DNA of 64,000 nt from Haliclystus octoradiatus (taxonomy: Eukaryota; Cnidaria; Staurozoa; Stauromedusae; Haliclystidae). The translations under genes and the position numbers were made by a program. The stretch lies in contig OU744447.1 in assembly GCA_916610825.1 (NCBI GenBank), forward strand, positions 20,429,563-20,493,562, in the 5' to 3' direction. The notes below the pieces were generated by a model that saw only the letters and a list, made by a program, of their open reading frames with translations, made no database searches and was not told the DNA's origin. Numbering within the stretch: the stretch's first letter is position 1; every line of letters begins with the position of its first letter. Positions 49,001 through 58,790 of this stretch are shown here, piece after piece.

Positions 49001-52000
49001 AACTTCGTTGTTTTTTCCATGTTGAATGAAGGAATTTAATAAATTCGATTTTGTACTTAAGCTATCATGTCTAAAGAAAATGTTGACCGGAAAATGTTAT
49101 CAATTTTCGCTAAGAATTCAGAGAATTTTATGTTTTTCGTGTCTGATTGGAGAACATGGCCGCATGGGATAAGTGGGCGACACCTCTTAACAACTGTTAA
49201 GAAAATTGAAGCCAAATGTTAAAATAATTTAAAATAAGTCCTAAAGAAAAAGCTCTCTGACTTGTAAGTGGGTCACAATGGAATTGCCCATAACTAACAG
49301 TTACTTGTCTTGCAAATTACTAATTACTTTCTCTATTAGCGCCAGTTTGTAGAGAACGGCAGAACCCCCGACATACATTTTCAGCATCTCAAGCTGCCCT
49401 CAAAAAATTTTTACGGAAACCTTATTATTAGGCCTACTATTTACCTATAGAATATTGTTTTTCCGCCCGCAGGGAATGCAAAATATTTTTTGACAGCCTC
49501 CGAGATCTCGTTAAAAAACGCCCTTCTTTGCAAACTGGTGTTAATGTGGCATTGTTCCAGAGTAGGTCATTCTTCAGTATCTGGGTAATCTGAATTATTT
49601 GATCCTATTCCTAATCCTTACAAAGAAAGTTACAATCTCAGTGAAAGAGAAATTATAGTATTTTAATATGTTAACTAATTTATTGTGTATGCCTACATGC
49701 TTACATTTTAAATTGAAATAGTTTTTTTAAATATTTTTATTATTTTCTCTTTATCAGAAGGATGTGTACGTAATTGGAAGTACAGATGTAGACAGTGGCT
49801 TCATCACCCAGCATTTCATTACAGCATTTATCAAAGGTAGGCCTACATAATGAAATTTAATTAATATTCTATTCACCTTGCCCCCTGTGAAACACATATG
49901 ATAGAGTTTTATACAAGTATTAAAGTTAAAGATTTTCTGATTAGCCAATAGATGTATGCCAAGGTGTAGACATGTCTGACTTGTTTGATAGAAACTTCTA
50001 ACGTTGCACATAAGAAAATGCAATTTATAATTCTGAATTCACCTTTTTCGTATAGTATTCCCTCTTGTCGTTCTGAGTTTTGAAAAATGGAAATGATTGC
50101 AATTAGTGTACTTTGTATATTAAAAATAAGGTTCCTTGTGAAAGGAAAAGACCAGACTATGCAGATGGTCTTTATATTCAGCGTTTATTCAATAGAAAAT
50201 ATTATTTCAGGCTTACCAGGAGTGACCACTTTAATAGACAGATAGCCGCTTTGTAGAGGTGACCGTTATAACAGACTTAATATTAGTGTATGCCTATGCT
50301 AGTGGATCTCATTAGTTTGTGAATAACATCCCCTGATTGATATTTAGGAAATGGCAATGTGGTGCTGCTGTCTTTCGTTCAAACATTCAATCATTACAAG
50401 ACTATAGCTGCAAAGCTTGTAAGTATGAACTCAATGTAACTTTTATAATGTTATTGTTTTTTCTGCTGAGCACATGTCCCGTTTTTAAAGTCTAGACTAA
50501 AGTGGTTTTCATCTTCAATGATAAAATGCTGGATACTCTTCTGTCTACAAGTTAATGATATACATGTATCTGATATACTTGATTTTTTTGCATTCATTAT
50601 TTAGCCATCTGGAACCAAGTAAACTTGTAGCCTGCGTACCAGCTCAAGGTTTGTTTCTAAAACCATAGGGTCTGTGAACTAATGTGTGATTTTCTGCCTA
50701 TCGAATATAACACCCACATAAATTTGGTAAATTATTCACACCCCAATTCACACACTGTCGCAACACATCAATCGTCACAAAATCACAACTCTTCCTCAAT
50801 CCGGGGTCCGACAAAAGGTTCTGCCTTCTGGAATTCTAGAGCTATTTCAACATTTTCTTCTGAATTTTTTTGTTGATGTTTGACTAATAAATCAATAGAA
50901 ATATCAATTTTCTTCTGAATTTGCAGTATCCTTCCGGAATCTAGGTTTCCAGGATTCTTACTTTTGTTAGACCCTGCCTCAATCGCACCATAATTTTTAG
51001 TCGCGACAATGATATTAATGATAATACAACTTAACGGATAAATTATATCCCAAGCTCATGGGAACTTGTTTGGCTTAAAAAAACACATTAGTTCACAGAC
51101 CCTATGGTTTTAGAAAAAATCTTGGGGCTGGTACGCAGGCTAGTAAGCTAGTATGTATTCTTAACCAAAGTGGTTGGTTAGTTGGTTAGTGTTCATTGGA
51201 GTATGTGTGAGTTTAATGGCAGGATTCCTTTTTTGACGCCAACCAATAGTGCTTCTACCAGGGATTGAACCCATGTACTTATGATCCTGATTTACCCTAT
51301 ATTAAATTTCAATAAAAGGCTCTTTAGCACTTGCTGTATTGTCTTCATATTCATTATTCGTAACACAGCAAGAGTTTGTAGGAACCCTTTTATAGAATAA
51401 AACAAATTCATAATCAAATTTGTTTACGGAGTGTTGTTTTTATTTTTATTTGATGATTCAAAATTAAATTTCAATTCAAATGTTTTGGCTCGCAATGTCA
51501 TCATTTCTGCAATAGTACGTTGTAGTTTCTATCCATCTTCTCTTTGAGCCTCAGACAAAGATTATTATCAAATTTTTAGCATGAATTTTTGAAAAATTTG
51601 TTTATCCTAAAATGTTTAGACATTTGAATCAACCAATCAGATTGCAGGAGTCTGACATCATATTTTATAATTCTAAATAGTGTGCATTTACCTACATAGT
51701 TTAAAACTAGTAAATGTAATACCATGACCATACCATACCAATACCATGTTTTTTTATCTAGGGTGTAAATTTAACGGCTTGTAAAGAGGAAGGACGTTTG
51801 ATTTTTTTAGATGGCTTAGCATTAATTAACGATGCATTTATTCAGTGCATGAAAGAGAACAATGCTGATAAGGATCCAGAAGCTAAATCAAAGCCATTTG
51901 TCTGGAGGTTTGTATTTTTACTTTGTTATTATGCATCTTACCTTTATTGTGCTCTTAAAAGTTATGTTGCTGACGTCTTTCACTAGTGTCTCTTCCTGGT

Positions 52001-55000
52001 TGGAAACTGAAACACTCCAAACCCAGGTTTCAAGAACTTAATTAACCCTCAAACCGGCATTTCTCACTTTGCCCACAGTCCATAACTCTATAGATACGCA
52101 GTTCTATATCACATTTATCAAATTACATACCTCAATTATTGTATTAAAGTAATAATTAAAACTGAATCATTTATGTTTGCAAGTCTTTAAACATTTTATA
52201 GCACAATAGGTTCGAATCATGAAATTGCCATGGAAGGTAATCTGATTCTATATAGTCCTAAAATGAATCTGTAAGGCCTACATTTTTATCCAAAATAGCT
52301 CTTGTCTTAGCCAATCACAGTTGTGACTTTATGTACCCCAAATTTTGAAAGCAAAAATGTTAGCCTACTGACTAGAAGTCTGCATCGGATTTAGCCTGCG
52401 CGCAGACCCAAATCTTTTTTTTATGATTAGTAGGGTCTGCGTAATATCGACAGAAAGCTTGCGCTGGACTGAATTAGGGGGAGTGGCAGAAACGTGAGAA
52501 ATCTATTGTTTGTCTATTGTTCATCAGCCAATCGCTAGCGAGTTCTCCAAAACTAGAACCAGAACATGATTGGTTGATAAATATAAGTTTTTGACGCAAT
52601 CCTTTTCAAGTATGCTACACGCAAGCCGAATAATAAAACGTCGTTCTTCTTCGATAAAATCAATTTGCTTGTGTTCGTTCCAGTTTTGTACGAGGGAGAC
52701 CTCAAACTTTTTTATTCAATACAGACTTTTTGTAATTATTTTTGTAGTAAAATGAACATAGTGTATTGACAAAAACGATTTGTTGTTAATTTGCCTTTCA
52801 CGGAGGACGGGACATGCTATTTTACATGCAGCATATCGGCCAATAAAAACTTGATTTCAAGATACTGAAATTCATTTGGATTGTGTTTGTGTTTGTCATG
52901 GGTAATATCGAAAGAACAAATCATTTTATTAAATATAGAACGATTTAATCTCTGGATCTTTTTCGCTGCGCCATGGCAATGGATTACAAAATTATTTCTT
53001 TACGAAAGAGTAATTCTCAACATCGTTTTATTACCGATGCCGATGTCAATTTTCGAGTTTCTTTGTCAAAAACAAATGCATTAAAAACGATGGACAACTT
53101 AGATCACTTCATATTGAACAGAAATAGTGCTTTGTATTAAGTTAGTATGAATCATTTGAACGTGGTTATGAATCAACTCATCTTATTTCGTAAATAATAA
53201 GTGTCAATTTTGATTGTGAAAAGTTTTGTTATTTACGAAAATCGGATGCTGTTTGTGACGCCGTCTGTCGTTGAACAATGCTGAGCAGCGGGAGTTAAAG
53301 TGTAGTGACGTTCCGCCACTCCCTCCAGCTTCCGCCCAGCGCAAGCTTTCTGTCGATATTACGCAGACCCTACTAATCATAAGAAAAATATTTGGGTCTG
53401 CGCGCAGGCTACATCGGATTAGGCATTTGTGATCCGAATGTAGGCACTTTCGAATTTTACATTTTTAAATCCGATTCGACATAATCCGAATCCGACCATT
53501 GAAAATGGTGGAAATTTTTAGGATGTGAAAAGTACAGTGCATAAATGTGTGTAACCCTTTTCTAAAATAAAACAAATTTCGAAATCGAGTTTGTTTATAT
53601 TGCATAAGGTCGTTTGAATCTTGAATTAATGATTTAAAAGTCAATTTACATTCAATGTTTTTACTCACTAAATTGTCCTTGGATCAAATTAAAACTTCAT
53701 AACGTTATTCTTTCTTAAATAGAGACAGCTGTAGGCTAATGATTTTATTTCTTTAATAATACATTGCAGTTTCCTATTCTTTTTCAGCTTTAAATATCTG
53801 ACAAAATTTTATCAACAAATTTCTACGGGAATTTTGAAAATGTTTATTCTAGAATTTCCAAACACATTGACGACGCAATCAAATTGCAGGATTTTGTTCG
53901 ATCATGGCGTCATATTTTAGAATAAATATTGAAAGATGTTTGGCCCCAATGTGTCAATAATCTGTAGGCTGTATTTATAGTGTTAACATTCATTCTTTTA
54001 TTTTAATAGCTCAGACAGATGTTGTCTGAAAGGTCTTCACCATTTACTCACTGATGGGATTGATAAAGTGAATTCTAATTCTACTGTTCTAATTGTTGAT
54101 GGACTGCATGGTCTCACTTGCATGGGTATCTCAAATGATGACATTATGAATTTTGTTCATTATCAAACTAGTCGTATTGAGCAATCAACTGAAAAAGTAT
54201 GTCTGCTATTAATGACAAAGTGTTCATAATCTTAAATACCACTTTGTAAGTTGTTAATTAATACCTACACATCTATCTTAGCAAATTTTGGTGGAGAATA
54301 TTTATCTTGTACTACGAATTTCGAACTTCTGAATAGGCCTGAATTGGGCTCTTGTACAGTACTCAATCCCATTCCGGTATGTTTTCAGTAGATTTTAGTA
54401 GCGATTCAGTATATCCAAGATTCATAGTGTTAAATCTACTGATTTATAATCTGTGGTAATGTGGGTTGGCTACTGAGACAAGATTGTGACCCTTCAAATT
54501 ACTTGACCATTTGAAACATGAAATTTTTGCTCAAAACTTGCAAGTAAATAATCCTGATGATATTTTATAATATTTGTTTGATTTGGTATTTGACAGGACA
54601 CAGTCTATAATGATGCTTTAAAGTGTGCAAACGACACCCACATCTACGAAAAAAATTATTGAGTTCATGAACTGTTCATGAACTGTTCATGAACTGTTCA
54701 TGAACTGTTCATGAACACCTTTTAAACAGTTCATGGTCTAGTACATGAAATTTGAATGTCCTAGTTTTCATGGACATTTTCATGAACTGTTCATGAACTG
54801 TTTTGACAGGAGTAGGGTCTCAAATATTTGATTTCAATTCCTAGAAATACAAACATAATGAATGATTGAGCTTGTCAAAGGTAGTAAATTAAAAGGTTTC
54901 TGGCTGTAAATGGAAAAAGAAATCCACAAAGCCACTTTAGACATTTCAATGAAGCAGAAGCATGCTATCACGTTTTTTTAGGTACAGTAACATGAATGTG

Positions 55001-56352
55001 GAAAAATTGCACAAAGGTTGATCATGATAGTTTAGAACCACAGAAAGGCAGTAATATGTTCAATTAAATCATTGATTTGATCTTCTACTTAATGCATGTT
55101 TATTTCAAATTCATTACCAATACCAAAACTCTCCTGTGAAATGTTCATGAGCTCAATTGGACGTTAAATCGGGCCATTTTTGTGAACTTTTTTCATGAAC
55201 TTTTCACGCTTATTCATGAACTTTTTATGAACTGTTTGTTAATTGCCATAAAATGTTCATGAAAGGCGGGTCATTTATCGTTTACCAACCAGTTAAGGAA
55301 CCGTTCTGAACTAGTGAACTGTTTTTCATAGCGGTAATCAACCACTTGGCTAAGTAAAATATTACCCTATTTGTGCCTTTTTTTCTAGCATTTTTATATG
55401 TCAGACATAAGAATTTTGAGACTTTTAGCAGATTTCAGACTATTTCCACACTTGTGAACTCTAGATATTGCCTTTTTACCATTGAAATCCATCACACATT
55501 AACTAGATATCCTTGATTTCAGACTATTTTTGAAATTTGGATTCTCATATCTGATATGTAGGCCTACAGTAAAAATATTGATTATGTTGTTACTGATTTC
55601 AGCCTTTAGCCCTCGTACTTGTATCAAATTGTCCAAGAAGAAATCTACGCAATCACTCAGATGCTAAGCGGTTGTTCAACTCATGTTGCCATGTTGCAAG
55701 CCATGTGTTAAATTTAACAGGATTACAGACTGGATATTCAAGAGATGTTGATGGCGAGGTAAGGTGACATAACTTATTGTTAGGGCGGATGACATTGATT
55801 TTACCATTGTTGTCATGGTTTCAACACTTCTTTTAGTAGGTATTATGGTTTTACACAGACAATTACAAAATAGCTACAATGTTTGCTCAAGCGAAATTGT
55901 TTTAACCAAAGAGAGGAATGTTGTTTGTTTAAGGAATTACAACACATATTAATTGGTGTAACAATAGGATGCTTAGTAGGCTACATGGTAACAATATTTC
56001 TGAACAGCATTTAACAGGACAGAATCTATAGTGATGCTCAAAGGGTCTGAATAATACCCAGATATACTCCTTCGAAAAAGATTGTTGACTTCATGACTTT
56101 ATGACTTTCATTGAACTGAGCTGATAAATGCTTTATTTATCAACAAAAATGTAAATTTGCACTTTGATTTGAATTGTGTTGTGAATATTAGGCTTTATAT
56201 TGACATAAATGCTATGTTTTGTATTTTTGCAGATCACTTTGATGACATTTGATAACATCGATTCATCAATATCATCAAAGTCAATGCATTATAAATTATC
56301 TGATAAAGTAATTCGACTATTTCCACGTGGCACGTCATCTGCTGTCTTATAG
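43048..56352 (+). CDS. ELP6: Elongator complex protein 6
   Basis: Exons: 43048-43098, 49758-49836, 50348-50418, 51762-51907, 54010-54196, 55603-55758, 56233-56352. All are GT-AG and in phase, giving 269 residues (human 266). ELP6 is a RecA-fold subunit of the Elp4-5-6 ring, which joins Elp1-2-3 to modify uridine 34 of tRNAs (mcm5/ncm5). Evidence includes VDSGFITQHFITAFIK, LLSFVQTFNHYKTIAAKLGV, LTACKEEGRLIFLDGL, VLIVDGLHGLTCMGIS and a terminus with SRDVDGE...LSDKVIRLFPRGTSSAVL that matches the human C-terminus closely. Exon 1 (17 codons, starting MISDLANFLF) was chosen because its phase, donor (AAG|GTACGT) and similarity to the orthologous N-terminus fit. The 6.7-kb first intron is the weakest link. 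Confidence 0.93.
44000..45795. other. Part of ELP6 intron 1 without a supported gene
   Basis: A possible two-exon peptide on the minus strand (45151-45105 joined to 44603-44538, 38 codons, splice sites AAAG|GTAAGA and TTTGTTTGCAG|GC) can be written but matches no family. A 92-residue open frame lies at 45795-45517 (minus), starting MSIKPLDDASPKAKMP; I do not recognise it. A GC-rich double hairpin is at 45736-45770. Elsewhere I see nothing. Confidence 0.4.
46262..46938 (-). CDS. Unrecognised cysteine-rich reading frame nested in ELP6 intron 1
   Basis: The main open stretch runs from 46752 down to a stop at 46262. A strong donor (CTACA|GTGAGT, exon edge 46844) and acceptor (TACGTTACAG, exon edge 46752) allow an upstream exon beginning near 46935. 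This joins LVEDLQHEDLGNYS to NPNSPFPDVSLAGQA in frame across a 91-bp intron. The predicted product has about ten cysteines and N-glycosylation motifs (NRS, NKT, NAS, NLT), as expected for a secreted or surface domain. No start codon or signal peptide is visible, so the gene would need further upstream exons. I do not recognise the family. It could also be the remnant of a gene. Confidence 0.35.
48404..49276. repeat. Cluster of GTAAGTGGGTCAC motifs
   Basis: The 13-mer occurs exactly at 48404-48416, 48983-48995 and 49264-49276. Near matches are at 48961-48973 (GTAAGTGGATCAC) and 49168-49181 (ATAAGTGGGCGAC), and a reverse near match (GTGACCCATTTA) is at 48558-48569. Each carries a GGGTCA-type core. 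It lies in ELP6 intron 1, 0.5-1.4 kb before exon 2. Confidence 0.5.
50205..50280 (+). repeat. Copy of the GTGACC...ACAGG repeat family
   Basis: GGAGTGACCACTTTAATAGA and GAGGTGACCGTTATAACAGA show the same alternating pattern as 25100-25275 and 61508-61570. It lies in ELP6 intron 2, directly before exon 3. Confidence 0.4.
50619..51151 (+). mobile_element. TAGCCTGCG element with 9-bp target duplication, carrying a nested hAT MITE
   Basis: The element at 50628-51142 begins TAGCCTGCGTACCAGC and ends with the mirror image GCTGGTACGCAGGCTA. Arms of ~65 bp include AACCATAGGGTCTGTGAACT and complement. The flanks GTAAACTTG and GTAAGCTAG match at 7 of 9 positions. Its interior was interrupted by the hAT MITE at 50802-50976. 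It is in ELP6 intron 3. The same end sequence and 9-bp duplication define the element at 52392. Confidence 0.7.
50794..50984 (+). mobile_element. hAT-type MITE with perfect 8-bp target duplication
   Basis: The element at 50802-50976 (175 bp) starts CGGGGTCCGACAAAAGG and ends CTTTTGTTAGACCCTG. CCTCAATC flanks it exactly on both sides. It is nested inside the TAGCCTGCG element and so is younger than it. Confidence 0.85.
51169..51292 (-). repeat. SINE copy in reverse orientation
   Basis: On the minus strand it contains the B-box-like GGGTTCAATCCCTGG, then GCACTATTGGTTGGC, and ends in ACTAACTAACCAACTAACC, as in the copy at 30645-30840. The 5' part of the tRNA-like head is missing or diverged. 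Confidence 0.6.
52383..53420 (+). mobile_element. 1,020-bp TAGCCTGCG element with perfect 9-bp target duplication
   Basis: The element at 52392-53411 has ~110-bp inverted repeats that are almost identical, starting TAGCCTGCGCGCAGACCC and ending with the exact complement. CATCGGATT flanks both ends (52383-52391, 53412-53420). The interior (52500-53300) has no long open frame. The 9-bp duplication allows a Mutator- or Rehavkus-like class, as for the 5.8-kb element, although the termini differ. It is in ELP6 intron 4. Confidence 0.85.
53546..53720 (+). repeat. Interspersed repeat, second copy of the 22510-22705 family
   Basis: Shares CTTTTCTAAAATAAAACAAA, TCTTGAATTAATGATTTAAA and TCCTTGGATCAAATTAAAAC with the MCCC2 intron 5 copy, with scattered substitutions. 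Confidence 0.5.
54664..54716 (+). repeat. 11-bp tandem repeat of TTCATGAACTG
   Basis: 4.8 perfect copies of TTCATGAACTG. CAGTTCATGAACTG is its own complement, so the array can fold on itself in many registers. It lies inside a larger degenerate member of the CCCCTGCGAAAA / TTCATGAAC family (about 54640-54820) in ELP6 intron 5. Confidence 0.85.
55140..55335 (+). mobile_element. Degenerate member of the TTCATGAAC family
   Basis: Multiple imperfect TTCATGAACTTTT motifs lie around 55140-55265, and GAACTAGTGAACTGTTTTTC near the end recalls the family's right terminus. It lies in ELP6 intron 5. Confidence 0.4.
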
Positions 56353-56720
56353 TATATCAATGAGAGATATCAATTACATTATAATGTTGAAGTTTTTGAA
56401 TCAAATTATGTAAATCTCCAATGGATGTTAATACCTGAATACCTTTGATTTTGACATGGTTATATTTGGAATAGATACAAAATCTTCAGTACTGGTGGCT
56501 ACAATATTGCATTTTGAAATGCTAAAACATTTGGAAATTTGGAATGGTGAAAAAGAAATAGAGAAAGGAGTTGACTTGATTGGAGCCCAGCAGAACAAAT
56601 ATAAATCAAACGAAACATAATATTTATACACAGAAAATTATAATAATATAATGTAGGCCTAATATGAGGTGAACACATGTATGTGAGAGTGCTCAATGTT
56701 TTTTAAGACAGAGCATAATA

Positions 56721-56875
56721 TAGAAGAGACACAAAGATGAGGCAAAAGCCTTTACCGTTACTCGGGGTTTCACTTGTTTACTTTGCGTTCATTAAACCGT
56801 CTGATGAACGCAAAGTAAACGCGTGAAACCCCGAGTAACGGAAAAGGCTTTTGCCTCATCTTTGTGTCTATTCTA
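56721..56875 (+). mobile_element. 155-bp near-perfect hairpin (MITE-like)
   Basis: Arms of ~66 bp around an 11-bp loop: AGACACAAAGATGAGGCAAA at the left, its complement at the right, continuing through TTACTCGGGGTTTCAC and AACGCAAAGTAAAC. The arms differ at only a few positions, suggesting a recent insertion. No target duplication could be assigned. It lies ~370 bp after the ELP6 stop codon and might be in its 3' untranslated region. Confidence 0.7.
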
Positions 56876-56890
56876 CACAGAAAATTAGTA

Positions 56891-56962
56891 ACTTTTACAA
56901 CAATGTTCACGGCAACAATATATTGTAACTTTTACAACAATGTTCACGGCAACAATATATTT
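56891..56962 (+). repeat. Tandem duplication of ~36 bp
   Basis: GTAACTTTTACAACAATGTT followed by CACGGCAACAATATAT occurs twice in direct succession, with no differences that I can see. Confidence 0.75.
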
Positions 56963-57081
56963 GTTAGTTTTATTAGTTAGTAACACAAAATATAATAAGA
57001 AGGGATAAATCAATCAAATAAATAACGCTGATGATGTGTTATGATAGTATCTTATATAGGTCACTGTAATTACTAATCCCA

Positions 57082-57197
57082 CCCCTGCGAAAAACAGTTC
57101 AGGAATTGATGAACAGTATGATGAACTGTTCATGAAAATTTGGGCCATTTAATGTTCATGAACTGTTCATCAACTCCTGGACTGTTTTTCACTGGGG
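57082..57197 (+). mobile_element. MITE of the CCCCTGCGAAAA / TTCATGAAC family
   Basis: The ends are CCCCTGCGAAAAACAGTTCA and the mirrored CTGGACTGTTTTTCACTGGGG, with TTCATGAAC palindromes inside. It lies between ELP6 and TIMM29. This copy and 20512-20632 define the family ends best. Confidence 0.65.
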
Positions 57198-57791
57198 CAA
57201 GGTTCTGAGCGCCTTGAATATCTCAGCTAGGTAATACCTATGGATCCATTGTAGTCCCAAAAATGTTAAATCCATGAGAAAGCTACATCTTTGATTTGCA
57301 ATCAAAAACTCCCTGTCTTTCTCTGATAACGAAGATAAGATTTCTGACCGGTACCCTTGTAAAATACTACAGAGCTATTCTAATTTCTATGCAGCCTAAA
57401 TACTGACTCCATGAAACGACTAATTAACACCCTACTCATATATGTCAATCAAATCACTTAATGAAAATGCTTTGAAATATTTGAAGATTTCTGCAGCATC
57501 AACTATTAATTTTTCTAAGTATTATCGATAATTTTGATATTACTACCTTGGATCACTTCATGTTTTTGGTTTCAAATATGAAATTTTGGGACCCTCCTAA
57601 AGACAGCTAAGACGAACAATTATTATGAACAAATCTAATGTACAAAAATATTGCGAAATTGTCATCCAGAATTCAAATATTATTATTTACAACCAAAACA
57701 AGTCTCTTTTCAGTGCAGTACAAGAATAGTACATCCTGCATGTGAGGTTTTCTAATGGCCACATTTTCATTGCACGAAGGTAATAGTAAAA

Positions 57792-58349
57792 ATGTCTTCA
57801 GCTTGGAGGAAAGTTACAGCCGTCAACCGCTCTTTATTTCCACAATTTGAAAGTCTAAAGCAAGGTAGATTAGCTAAAGTTTATTATCTGTATGTAGATT
57901 ACAAGAAAGTAGGGGAAATTTTTATCAATTTTTGTCGAAAGCAACCTTTAAAAGCTGGTATACGTCTTTCATTCGTTGGAGGTCTTTGGTATACATACTC
58001 ACAAAATCCCGATCATTCATCATACCGAACTTTGTTGATGGAAAATTGTAATACAATTGGTTTAGTTAGTAAAAGAATAAGAAATAAATCAACATATAAT
58101 GATCTCCAAAGACTTGTTGACCTTGAAAATGAAGATCGGATTAAACATTTGGATTTAATATTTTGTTCTTTAATTATTCGCAATGAATTTAGTCATAATT
58201 ATGATTCTTATGAACGCCATTGCCAACAAATGAAACCAAGATTAAGACATTTTATAAACAGAATTGAAGATATTGGAGTGTTTGGACGATGGTATAAACT
58301 TACAAAGACAATGATAGACTATGATGTTAATAATGATGAATTTGTTTAA
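57792..58349 (+). CDS. TIMM29: Mitochondrial import inner membrane translocase subunit Tim29
   Basis: A single-exon gene of 185 residues. Tim29 is a metazoan component of the TIM22 complex, which inserts carrier proteins into the mitochondrial inner membrane. The C-terminal half is most diagnostic: HLDLIFCSLIIRNEFSHNYD, YERHCQQMKPRLRHFI, DIGVFGRWYKL and a close at DYDVNNDEF align with the equivalent human block around DCDINDDEF. A hydrophobic segment near residues 55-72 (AGIRLSFVGGLWYTYS) corresponds to the membrane span. It is shorter than human Tim29 (260 residues), mainly at the C-terminus. The start ATG is in AAAAATG context. A polyadenylation signal follows at 58494. The gene converges with TRAPPC9. 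Confidence 0.85.
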   Translation: MSSAWRKVTAVNRSLFPQFESLKQGRLAKVYYLYVDYKKVGEIFINFCRKQPLKAGIRLSFVGGLWYTYSQNPDHSSYRTLLMENCNTIGLVSKRIRNKSTYNDLQRLVDLENEDRIKHLDLIFCSLIIRNEFSHNYDSYERHCQQMKPRLRHFINRIEDIGVFGRWYKLTKTMIDYDVNNDEFV

Positions 58350-58493
58350 CACTGCTTTACTATAATAACAATGTCATGTATATAATATATGCCTACTATT
58401 TGTGTCCATTTTAAATTGAACTAATCATAAGTCTTGGGCTACAGTCTATTTTCTACTTTTATTTTATGGTCGTTCTCGTTGCTTAAACAGTTT

Positions 58494-58499
58494 AATAAA
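58494..58499 (+). terminator. Probable TIMM29 polyadenylation signal (AATAAA)
   Basis: Canonical AATAAA lies 145 bp after the TIMM29 stop codon, within TTTAATAAAG. Confidence 0.5.
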
Positions 58500-58602
58500 G
58501 TAGACGCAACACAAAAACCAGTTTGCAGAGCCGCCCCCGAGATAAGCGCCCTTCTCTGAAAACTGGTAAGAAATGACCGCAAACGTCATTTTGACAAGCA
58601 AT

Positions 58603-58790
58603 GTGACTCTCAGGGTGTGACAAAAGGTTCAGCCTTCAGAAAACCTAGTTGCAATTTACGATATTCTTCTGAATTTTTGATGATGTTTGACCAGTAAATC
58701 ATTAAAACATCAAATTTCTTCTGAATTTGCTCTAGCCTTCTGGAATCTAGGATCCAAGGATCCCCATTTTTGTCGGACCATGGTGACTCG
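58603..58790 (+). mobile_element. hAT-type MITE with 8-bp target duplication
   Basis: The element at 58611-58782 starts CAGGGTGTGACAAAAGG and ends TTTTTGTCGGACCATG. GTGACTCT and GTGACTCG flank it (7 of 8 match). Same family as 50802 and 61618; it lies between TIMM29 and TRAPPC9. Confidence 0.75.
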
